Source: Favolaschia claudopus (lineage: Eukaryota; Basidiomycota; Agaricomycetes; Agaricales; Mycenaceae). Taken from it: DNA of 64,000 nucleotides. Every line of letters starts with the position of its first letter. Positions within the stretch are counted from its first letter, which is position 1. Location: the NCBI GenBank assembly GCA_037176885.1, contig JAWWNJ010000056.1:372001-436000 (forward strand), given 5' to 3'. The translations under genes and the position numbers were made by a program. The notes under the pieces are model-generated. The model made no database searches. It saw only the letters and a program-made list of their open reading frames with translations, and was not told the DNA's origin. Of the stretch, positions 1 through 9,208 are shown one piece after another.

Positions 1-1521
1 GACAGGGATGTTGCCTGGAAAGATGGCGGGCTCAAGAGGGGGAACTTCAAAAAAAATGGGTGAACGAATGATGAAAGGAACGATTACATAAGTACTCGGA
101 AATCATTTTTTTACGACTTCAGCAATGGGGAACAAACACGGACAAAGCTGCCATTTACGGTAGTGGAGCTCTTCTGGATGCCTTTCAGGATACTCCCATC
201 CTCGGAACCCTCACTGCTGCGCTCTGGCTTGTACAGCTTATCACTGAAGCTCCAGATGTGAACCATTACCCTTTCCTCAGTCACCGCTCTTTCCAGCTTA
301 GCTCTGTGACTCTCCAAGAGTTCAAAATTTTGCAACCTCGCGGCAGCCGGCAAGCCCTTGCCGAGGGTCGTCCGAGGAAACGACGGGTAGCCGGAGATGG
401 TAATATTGAATTATCGTTAGATCAGAGCGCTGTCCTTGGCAAAATTCTATTCCGAGCACCGCGTGACGACTTGAGACTTTTTTCCCTGGCTGCGATATGG
501 TTCTCACAGCTGCTGGTTTGCCCAAATTGGGTTGTATCATTCAAATGTCATGGCTTACTGAGATTTTTCACCCAAAATCACTCCCACTTGGGTGTCGGCT
601 GAAATTTCTTTTTAGGTCCTGCCACGGTAATTGCCGTTCTGCCAGGCAGAACGGCAGAACTCAGCCAAACAGTTCTGCCACGTTCACTATGAGCGGGATG
701 TGAATCTCCAAAGCTGCAAAGTATTTATAATGCCATTGACCTTAGTGAATATGTATTTTGAATCTTACGCCATCCAAGTACTGTGTGTATGTATGCACGG
801 GCGGTTTGGTTGCCTCCGGGAAACCGTGACGGTTCAAAAAATATTCATTTTTTACCCTATTTTCACCCCATTTTTGCTAAAATCCTCGGAAACATCGTTT
901 CCGACTATTTCTGTCGCCGCCAGGCTCCTCAAAGTTGGCCCAAAGTCAAAATTTGCCCTTGATCGCAGCAAATTTTACGTTCTCGGTTGCCCAGTCACGC
1001 TCGCAGCTGCTCTGGTTGCGTTGCCGAAGGCGGGTCACGGTGTCACGGTGCCGGGGTTGGTTGCCTCGGAGAGCGAGAAGGGGTGTACGCACTGAGTCCT
1101 CGGACTGGTCAGGAAGCCGTGCCAGGAATCGGGTGAGGACTGCGGGATTGATGATCCGTCCATTACAAAGAGCCATTCCCGCCGCAGAGCGAATGAGTGT
1201 ACATATACCTGCCAATCGCTCAACTTTCAAGGCATCGACACGAAATCAGTGGGAAAGTTGCTTAGTCAGCGCACGATCCTTTTCGGGGTGATTGCCCATA
1301 CCCAAGCTTTGGGCAGGATCAATCACCCGTGCACCATCAGTTGAAAAGGTGCGTCATCAGGTGGCAATCAATCCTGATCAGCAGAGATCACTCGGAGCAT
1401 GTCAATCTTGACGTGCGCACGTCAAGGGCAGTGACGCCATCAAAAAGCCGTCTAGCACAGCTTATTGCTTTTCGGTGACGGTGATAAAAGGGGGAGCAAG
1501 CTCCCCCAAATATGATTTGTA
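1..1521. other. no gene recognised
   Basis: Only short overlapping open frames on both strands, none with a recognisable domain or a plausible exon chain. A near-perfect palindrome of G/C runs (1490-1507, arms GGGGGAGC and GCTCCCCC) lies just outside the Helitron-like end at 1522. The rest looks like decayed intergenic sequence. Confidence 0.5.
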
Positions 1522-1548
1522 CTAGCAGTTACCCGTGCTACGCTACGG
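1522..1548 (-). repeat. Helitron-like 3' terminus
   Basis: Read on the minus strand, an imperfect hairpin (arms CCGTAGC and GCACGG, loop GTA, 1532-1548) is followed by a short spacer and CTAG, and the next base is T. Helitrons end with a hairpin and CTRR and insert between A and T, so the form fits. The orientation agrees with the minus-strand RepHel remnant at 3550-8720. Two unrelated Helitron-like ends of the same form lie at 35800 and 53029. No matching 5' TC end was found. Confidence 0.5.
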
Positions 1549-1712
1549 TGCGACTCATCACGCAAATTACAGCCAGAGCGAGAAAAAGTTGTAGTTGTTA
1601 CAGATTGAATATACATTATGTGATAAAGTCATTTAGTGTTTGTTACTGGAACCCGCTGCGTGACGACCGGTAGAAGACCCTTCACCCCGGTCTTCCGGCC
1701 CATTTGATACAT

Positions 1713-2630
1713 TTAATGTGAGCTTGCGTTTCTTGGGGTTTGGCTCGGATGCGTCGCTAGGAGATGTTTGTTCTCCGAAAAAGCCAGTAAATTTGAGGCG
1801 CGCAGGAGTACCGTTGTTGACTGGAAAACAATGAGCCGTTGGGATTTGAAAAGAAAGATGAGAAACCTACCAATCTTAGTCGGACTCTCCTCAGCCTTCG
1901 GCGCCGTTGAAGAGGCATTAATATTGCCGAGGAATGTCACTTTCTCGATGTCAACAATGAAGTGCTTCACCGGCGATCATCGTTCAACTCGAGCCCAGTG
2001 AGGAAGCCTTCCACCGAGACACTCTTCCCCTTCCCCGGAATGGGTTTGTACTTCTCCCACCTCGGCGTTGCGGGGAATACACAGTGAACCGGGAAGACGT
2101 TGTTTGGGGTCCTTGTCGCAGAAAGGTACTGCTCAGCTTTGATATCGAAAGTCGAATTTTCTTTGTCGATGTTGGTGGGAGCACCGCAGACGTGAACAGT
2201 AGCGTGGGTGCGGAGGTTCAGGCTGTCCGGGGGTCCAAGAGGAATGAGCTGAGAACATATTAGGGCGAAGAGATACAAAAGAGAGCTAAATAAGACATAC
2301 CGAGACAGCGTCTCCGAACCAATGATAGTCGAGAGGAGCAAGCTCCTGAGAGTACACCTCGAGAGTGGATGTGGTGCGTGCAGGCTGTAGACACCGATGT
2401 GGGTATATGAATGATTATCAGAAAGTTCTCTAACACACCTGGATAACCGCGCAATAGCATCCAACGTCGGCAAAGTCCCGATTGTCGGCATTGAAATAGC
2501 GAAGTGAGCCGATGGTCGCGCCTATTGAGGATCCTAGGTAGATTTGGCCGTCGAAGACCACAGTCTTGGTCTTGTCGATAACGCGGGGGTTTTCGAGGAC
2601 GGCGAGGGCAAAGATAGAAGCAGAAGACAT
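1713..2630 (-). pseudogene. Conserved Agaricomycete hypothetical protein, frameshifted
   Basis: Starts at an ATG at 2630 (MSSASIFALAVLENPRVIDK). Exon 1 is 2439-2630, intron 2385-2438, exon 2 2301-2384, intron 2249-2300, exon 3 from 2248 downward. Both introns are phase 0 with GT..AG ends, and the joined frame runs through a stretch ending in HWFGDAVS then LIPLGPPDS. I recognise this as a family found widely in mushroom genomes, of unknown function. The frame breaks near 1969-1975 (DDRR then a shift to VKHFIVDIEKVTFLG), and a second break is likely near 1870. It could be a Helitron-captured fragment or a resident pseudogene; a sequence error at one base cannot be excluded. Confidence 0.6.
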
Positions 2631-3549
2631 GTTGTAGGAGTGTTGTTGTAGTTTGGAAGTTGGGTTTGAGACGGGAAAAGCGCGTGGGTTTTATAGAGGT
2701 CTGGAGAGATACGTCAGTGGATCCCAGTGTGGAGATGGAGTGGAGAAAATACTATGTATCAACAATACGCGAACACCCAAGCGTACCCAAAACTTGTCAT
2801 GTTACCGTTCCATTCTCCAGAGATCACCTTACCGTGAAATGGAGTGGTGGAGCAGAGCACAAGGAATGACAAAGTGTGACGTCCGGCCCCCAAATTGACG
2901 TCAGACGGGGGATACGTTCGAATTGGAGATGCAAATATCCGCAAAATGGACTCAAAAACACATTCAAATAATAACAGCGTCGGAATTGGCGGGGGAGCCA
3001 GGTATGAATTTGCAGCCATGCCCATAGTTTTGAGCTGATGACCTTTTAGACTGCACTTGAAGTTGTCGAACGTGAAAGCGCAGGAGTAGTACCCCGAGGG
3101 CCGCAAAGTAGACTGGGCAGACATGTCCCTCCAATCCAGGTATGTTCTTTCAAGCAACCTTCTGACGTAGCTGTCTCTCAAAATTGGTGATCTTCAGGAG
3201 TTGCAAAAGCGAGGGACGCCACATTGGATTTGGGTATGGACGGAGAAAGAGGATCGGACACTGTACGACTTGTAAATGTAACAATCGCAAATACAGTCCT
3301 TAAGGCCAGGGATAGTTAGAGCACACATGTAACACATTTCGAAAGATACTCTAAGGGCCAACACTTGGTCCAATGTGCTGCATATCAAGGGCAGAGTTCG
3401 GTAGAATATCTTTCAAGATTGTCAAAGCCAGACGCCCATAATCAGTGGCTATGTAAACTGGGCGCTAAGTAATGGCGAAGTGCTACATCTTATTCTGTAG
3501 GTCTCAAAGTACATTACATAGTATCAGGTAGACAGATGTAAAGAGTATA
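2631..3549. other. no gene recognised between fragment and RepHel
   Basis: Short open frames only, without domains or consistent splice sites. An inverted repeat CGCCC..GGGCG near 3431-3464 is present, but it does not have the shape of a Helitron end. Confidence 0.4.
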
Positions 3550-6226
3550 TTACATGTTCTGTAGTATCTGAGGGTACACTATATTCATAGTACGGCTCTG
3601 TGAAGTACGGCGGGGCAAAAGAATTGTTACCCGATTGCGAGAAGTTGCTCGCGAAAGAGCAACGTAGAGCTGTCCATGACTGAAAACAGGTGTACGCAGA
3701 TCAATTCCAACATATTTCACCGATTGGCCTTGAGCTTTGTTGATGGAAATTACGAAAGCAAGGCGGAGGGGAAATTGAAGGCGTGACAGGATGAAGGAAA
3801 AATTTGTCGTACCACCGGATGGCGTGAGAGTGATCCTCGGGATGAAAACCACCTTTCCGTTATGTTGACCACCCAAGATTTCGGCCTCGAGAACCCTACC
3901 AGACATACGACGTATCACCAACCGTGTTCCCGTGGGAAGGTGAGAGATTGCGGAGAAGAATGACTGGGCAACCAGATTTGAGCGAAAGCTCTCCAGGTGG
4001 TAGTCCAGATGCATCCAATGACCGCAAATACTCAACCGGCATCCCATCGTTCATCGTCGGGTCATCCGCACCTGCCTCAGTGACAATATTGTCAGCACTG
4101 ATGAAGGTTTGAGTCTCCCCAGTCATACGGGAGAGGACATTGCTGTTGAGGCCATCGACATCGCTGCTCCGGGCTGCCAGTATGGAGCGTTCCACTGTGG
4201 TTGTAAAACCTCGTGAATTTCACTTAGCCGTTGCATGAAATTCACGATTCAACCAATTTTCAAGTGAATTCAGATTCACGTAGTTGGAAATTCAGGTACC
4301 TGATTCACGTACTTCCTGTAGGCCATGCTGAGCTACGTGAATATCACCTTGCTATTGGGTGAATGAAAGTGCATGAATTTGGCTTGGCATACCTAGATTC
4401 CAACTACGTGAAATTCACTTGAAAATTGGTTGAATCAAGTCACCTGGAATCGTTGAAAAATTGCAATTTTAGCCGAGGTGGGACTCTCTGAAATTCACTC
4501 TCAAACTGGGTGAAATTCATGGGGTCAGAGTTGCTCCGAGCAAGGTACATGGTTCCGGTCATCAGTACTGGTTGCGCTCACCTTATATCAAGAAATTCAA
4601 TCTATATGGTGTTCGGTGAGATGTATTGTAACTAAGTAAAGTTATATATTCCAGTAGTCAGTAGTGAAGTAAAGATAGTAAAGCAATGTAGTATGTAGTA
4701 GGATTCCAGCGATCTCTGGTCAAAGCAAGATTGGCCCAGTTGATTTTTCACGGACTTCGAATCAAATTTTCACGTAGTTTACGAATGAATTCTCAGGTAA
4801 ATGAAGGTGAATTGAACCTAGTGAAAGGGGATTCCACTCTATAATCCCATGAAATTCACTGGAAAACTACGTGAATGAACCCCATGAAACGTTCCATTCA
4901 CTTAGTCCAACTAGGTGAATTGAACCCCGTGAAATTCACAAGCTCTGCGTGAAATTCATGGGCTTTTCTGGTGAACTTCAGGTGAAGATTGGGTGAATCA
5001 ATTGCGTGAAATTCATGGGGTTTGCGGGCCACAGTGGTTCCGCAAAGTAGTTGGGTGGCGGAGTTGGACCGTCGATGCCAGGGAAAACAGAATCTATCAA
5101 TCTCTCATCATCCCTGCACACCACATCCTGCAAAAGCTCGACGGTTCCATCCTCCCGGTTGGCTCTTCCCGTTCCTACATCCAATAGCCAGTCCGCAAAC
5201 TGAGCTTCCTCTAGGCCGACATCGGGGCGCGTGTTTTGTGTCAATGTGAGTATCTCGACATGCTGCCAGAGATGTGGACGAAAGATTGACGCGTCCACAA
5301 TTTCCTCCTGAGTACCTTTCCGAACGACAGGCAGGATCTGCTTTGGATCACCGCCCAACACCCAAGTGATCCCACCGAAAGGTTTGTCGACGCCCAGCAA
5401 GTCTCGCAAAGTCCTGTCAACGGCTTCATGGCATTTGCGATCATGCATGGGAGCCTCGTCCCAGATCCCAAGCTTAGTCGCTCGCATAAGCCCTGCCCGA
5501 AGACTCTCCTTGGGGATATTACACGTAGATTTGGCATTCAGACCATCAATCGGAATCTTGAAGACAGAATGGGCTGTTCTTCCTCCACGCAAGAGTAAAG
5601 CAGCAATTCCGGAAGAGGCGACGCAGACAACTACACAGAACTTGGCGCGGAAGTGATGTGCGAGGGTGTTGTAGACAAAGGTCTTGCCGGTGCCGCCAGC
5701 TCCGCTGAGGAAAAAAACCTTTCCCAACTTTTCTTCCACCGATGCGACGACTTTGTTGAACGCATGCTGCTGCTCAGGATTCATACGCGCAACATTGGCC
5801 TCCGCTTGCGCGCGCTCGTCGGCCTGGTTGTAGTCCAGCTGCTCAGCGATCAAGGGATTGTCCCCAACATCACTCCAGTCGCGTTCGGGGACGGGCAACT
5901 CGAAATCTCCCAACGAACGGCTCGATTCCTGGAGGATAGCATTGAGCAAGAACAGGCCGTAGTCGTATATGTCGGCATCGGTGAGGATTCTCGACACCCA
6001 TTCGCCGCAAACGGCGATCAAGATCGTCACAGATACGGGCGCGAAACTCCTCCCAGAGCTTGCGCGGATCCGTCGGGTTACAGAAAAGTAGAAGTGTTGC
6101 GAAGAGGTGTCGGAGACGTGTACCGGTTTGCATCTCTGCTGCCTCAGAGAGACAGAGGCGCCACTCGCTGTCGTCTTGGAGTAAGCCCCGAGCGAGACAA
6201 ACCTGGCGGTAGGAGTCATATCTCAC
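3550..6226 (-). pseudogene. Helitron RepHel, PIF1-type helicase part
   Basis: C-terminal part of a Helitron protein, a 5'-3' superfamily 1B helicase that unwinds DNA during rolling-circle transposition. Seen in order: [12 protein letters not shown] and [17 protein letters not shown] (about 6100-6200); a frameshift near 6010; [17 protein letters not shown]; Walker A in [16 protein letters not shown] (about 5690); [12 protein letters not shown] (about 5350); then a break by the insertion 4192-5037. After it come ERSILAARSSDVD, another frameshift near 3935, and the C-terminal motif INKAQGQSVKYVG..LYVALSRATS (about 3600-3720). A 50-60 bp intron separates it from the upstream part (about 6229-6285). 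Several frameshifts and the insertion make it non-functional. Confidence 0.9.
4192..5037. mobile_element. 846-bp TIR element with dense GTGAAATTCAC repeats
   Basis: Both ends are the perfect inverted pair CCACTGTGG / CCACAGTGG, inside imperfect TIRs of about 34 bp. They are flanked by TT (4190-4191 and 5038-5039), so the duplication is 2 bp; 4 bp is possible if the TIR is offset. The helicase frame proves the insertion: YFAE on one side and RSILAA on the other join perfectly when the element and one TT are removed. It has no coding capacity. The body holds at least fifteen copies of GTGAA(A)TTCAC or parts of it in both orientations, for example 4213, 4237, 4407, 4490, 4509, 4850, 4929, 4948 and 5005. 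These may be transposase-binding repeats (inference). Superfamily unassigned. Confidence 0.85.
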
Positions 6227-6289
6227 ACCTATATTAACAAAGGAATTTGTTGCTGCGGCACTTTAGGTGAGTGAAAACCCTGCTCACCT

Positions 6290-8720
6290 TCCTAGCGATA
6301 CAGGTCTTCATGAGATCGCGGACCCTTGACAATTGAGAGGAGAGTTTGAAGATAGAATCTCTCGCCTCCAGCGGGTGAGACAAAGTACATTCGCCCTAAT
6401 GCCCCGCCTTGCTGCCGTATTGCCCAACGCGGATCCGAATCCTTTGACCCCTCTTTCCATGTGAAGTATTGCGGGAATTCCTGATACGTGTACTTCCGAG
6501 CCTCGATACCTAAGCGACCTTCATCCCGGTTAGCCGCACAGAATGCGTTGAGTTTACTGATCGCGGTCTGGCCGCGTGCAAGAACTTCCTCAGGATTCTC
6601 GCCAGGCTCGAACGTCACCATGTGCTGCTCTTTAAGATGGACGGGAAGGCGGACAACATTGGGAATCTGAGTGTGTGGGTCGAAATGGAATATCCGCCAA
6701 CACGCCTCCGGAGGTCCAATGTATCTTCCGTCAATGTAGGTTTATTTCGTCTCGATCGACTTCCAGAGCCTCCCTTGTGAATGTATTTGAAGGGATATTT
6801 GATAGACTTGACCGTCACGGCGCACTCCACATTGATATCGCAGTCGAATTTGGCGGAGAGGTATGGGGAGTAGGGAACGATCCAGGAATTATCGACATTG
6901 TGCCGTCCGACAGGGTATTCACGGCCGTCTTCGGGACGCTGGTAGAGGGGGTATCCATCTGTATCCATTGACGTGTACGCCTGGAATGGCTTGGGGAAGA
7001 ATTTTGTACAGCGGCCGTTTTCCATGCATGGAGCTCGGGGATTAAGAGCCCCACACGGACCATGAACCATACATCTCTGCACGGTTTCAAAGAGGAGCGG
7101 CTGAGTTTCGCGGTCGGGCCACTGCGCCCAGATTGCGGAGTCAATGTCGTCGGAGTTCAGGAGCTTATGAGGATGGCGGAGAAACACCAGAAGGTGCATG
7201 TGGGGAAGACCGCGCTTTTGGAACTCAATGGTGTTTACGAAGGCCGCGCACTCCCCAAAGATACCATATTTGTAGATCTCCTTGATGATCGCTTTTTTCT
7301 TGAGCTCGAAGACACGCGCAACCAAATCAGGTCGATCGTAAGACGATTGACCAGGAAGAAGGGCGCGGGTGACTTCGCTCCATTGAGGATTGGCCGTAAC
7401 AATAATGAAAAGATCAACCTTTAAGTGCATGATCAGCAAAGAAAGGGAGCAGTGGCAGTCGAGATCCTCACCTTGCGGAAGTACCGAGCGATTGCCATGG
7501 CGTCTTGGTACCGCTGCTGCATGTGTCGAGGACCCCCAATGTAAGAAGAGGGAAGGATGAAACGACGGCCAAGTTCATCCAGATCCACCGCATCGTCGCG
7601 GTTGGAGATGGCATCTTCCAGTCCGCTGTACAGGGATGCACGGAGCTTTTTGGTTCTGACGAAAGTAGTTGCGTCGGTTTTGGTCGATGGATACAAAGGC
7701 ATCGACCATATATCGTTGAAGAAGCCTGCCACCGCATAGTACTGTGGAGAATTCCCGTTCACGGTCAAATAGCCGGAAGGCGTAGTAACGGGTCTGGGTG
7801 AGGCTCCCAGGTCTCTCCTTGTCTGGCTCGTCAAGAACCAACTTCGCATGTCAACCGTGTTCGCCGTGCGGGAAGAGGAGAACAAAATATAAGGGAGTGT
7901 ACGCAGGGTGGAGGTCGGAGATGCGTTGCATGGGGGCGTCTCCGGAATTCCGGTTATGTAGGACGATATCGCGGCGAACAATGCTGGAGTTTTTACTTCC
8001 TGAATCATCGCCGGGCAGTATAACCGCTACGTCCTCGGCAGTGCGTAGGTTATAGCGGCGACGGTCATTCCCAGGGATAACTCGAAGTCGCACCTCGGCG
8101 TCGTGAACGTCATGGTCCTGGAGAATTTCATAGGCTTGCTTGTAGATAGCGGCGTAGGGGTGGGAAGTGGTGAGGAGAGTCTGTAGACTTTGCATGGTGT
8201 CACGGCGCAGATTGCTGTTTCTGTTCATGCGCGGTTGTAGTGCGACACTTGGATCATACATGTAGAGCTGAGAATAAGAAGGTGCGGTACCCTCTGGGGC
8301 GGTGAGAGCGCCGGAAAGATGATACAAATTTCCGAAGGACCTGGGATTATCCCTGATTTTCTGGGAGCCAAAAAGTCAGGACAGATCCGGGCGGAAAAAG
8401 TCAGGATTCACACAGGCATTGACCCCAAATTTTGCGAAAATCGTCAGGATTTTCGCATCAAACCAAAATTTCGGCCGAAATCGGGTGGTTTCGGAGATGT
8501 TTCCGAAAATTTTCTCCCTTTTCGTCAGCCCGACCAGGCCTTCGCATCCAAAGGAGGTCAAAAGTCAGGATTTCGTACAGGCCAAATCGCCACAATTTTC
8601 GAACTCGGTCAGGATTTGCATCAGGCCTTCACCTGTATAATCCCAGGTCCTATTTCCGAGTATACGGAAGACCAAGCAAACCCTGCCAAATTGATGATAT
8701 TTTGAAGATTAATTCATTCA
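6290..8720 (-). pseudogene. Helitron RepHel, N-terminal and Rep (HUH) part
   Basis: Upstream half of the same protein. From high to low coordinates: VFRI/LGNLYHLSG (split by the MITE 8336-8651), PSYSQLYMYDP, TPLYFVLLFPHGEHG (about 7860), LTQTRYYAFRLFDRE, MQQRYQDAMAIARYFRK, an intron of about 55 bp (about 7421-7475), VDLFIIVTANPQWSEV, the HUH motif in KRGLPHMHLLVFLR (about 7190), a Cys-rich segment MVHGPCGALNP..CTKFFPKPF, and a tyrosine motif IKYPFKYIHKG (about 6780). The HUH histidines and the tyrosines belong to the single-strand nickase that starts rolling-circle transposition. Frameshifts occur near 7840, 7740 and 6740. Sequence above 8660 is too degraded to follow. Confidence 0.85.
8336..8651. 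mobile_element. 316-bp MITE, 8-bp target duplication
   Basis: TIRs AGGACCTGGGATTAT and its complement close the element. The direct duplication ATTTCCGA lies at 8328-8335 and 8652-8659. Removing the insert restores the RepHel frame (VFRI then LGNLYHLSG on the minus strand). The 8-bp duplication fits hAT-like non-autonomous elements. The body carries several AAAAGTCAGGA motifs and is partly shared with 53390-53530, where the ends are missing. Confidence 0.85.
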
Positions 8721-8820
8721 CCCACTGTGTGACAGCTTAGCCCAAGTTTATGTACTCTATATCATGAAAGTTGTAGCAAACAACCTGTAAATGAACCCTT
8801 CATCGCTCAAAGCTCCTTGA
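8652..8820. other. degraded Helitron flank next to Gypsy insertion
   Basis: Minus-strand reading keeps only a few residues that can be assigned to RepHel. CTTGA at 8816-8820 is the left copy of the Gypsy target duplication. Confidence 0.5.
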
Positions 8821-9173
8821 TGTAACAACAGGCGAAAATGGAACATGCGGGAGTCGCACCCGCATAACCGTTAGACTATCTGTCCCTTCGTCTCACGTCC
8901 GTTTCTGGTGTGACGAAAGATTACCGTGAAGCAATAGTTTCGGCACACGAAAGGTTTTGTTGAGAGCTGGTGGCGAACAGAGTGACTGTTTTAAGTTCTA
9001 GATTCACCAAAGTGTAAAACTAAGTACAAGACAGTATATAAAGTAATCTAATAATCAAGACAATGCGGAATGAGATCATACATGAGCGCAAAGTAATGTA
9101 CGGAGCGGGAAGTGGAGAATGAGTCTAAGTCAAACGCGGTCACGAGGTAAGAAAGAAAAATGATAGTGTTACA
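8821..9173 (-). repeat. 3' LTR of the Gypsy element
   Basis: TGTAAC..GTTACA, 353 bp. Two blocks can be told apart by comparison with the other end: 8821-8908, repeated at 19462-19549, and 8909-9173, repeated with a MITE inserted at 18748-19374. Block two contains the intact site GGCACACGAAAGG, which is the empty site of that MITE. The minus-strand sequence just upstream (GGAGGGCGTA) is the likely polypurine tract. Confidence 0.85.
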
Positions 9174-9208
9174 TACGCCCTCCAGGTTGACGCGTCGACA
9201 ACCTCAAA

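Larger units (their letters stand above)
1522..8820 (-). mobile_element. Decayed Helitron with captured gene fragment
   Basis: The span joins a Helitron-like 3' end (1522), a broken copy of a conserved cellular-type gene (1713-2630, same strand) and a degenerate RepHel protein (3550-8720). This order, with a gene fragment between RepHel and the 3' end, fits gene capture, but capture is an inference; independent neighbours are possible. The 5' end is not found. The sequence is cut at 8820 by a Gypsy element with a CTTGA duplication, so any upstream part should resume at 19610. Two further TIR elements sit inside the RepHel frame. Confidence 0.5.

Noticed and set aside
3428..3465. Possible Helitron 3' end (CGCCC..GGGCG then CTGG)
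   Set aside because: The hairpin has a very long loop, sits one base from CTGG, and the next base is not T. The end at 1522 is better.
4192..5037. Regular repeats that might suggest a CRISPR-like array
   Set aside because: The repeats are variable, in both orientations and without fixed spacers; bounded by TIRs in a eukaryotic transposon.
8841..8880. tRNA-like stretch (minus GCGGGTGCGACTCCCGC followed by ATGTTCCA), also at 19482-19521
   Set aside because: It has T-arm-like and D-arm-like parts but no anticodon arm between them, and it lies inside LTR sequence. Not a tRNA gene.
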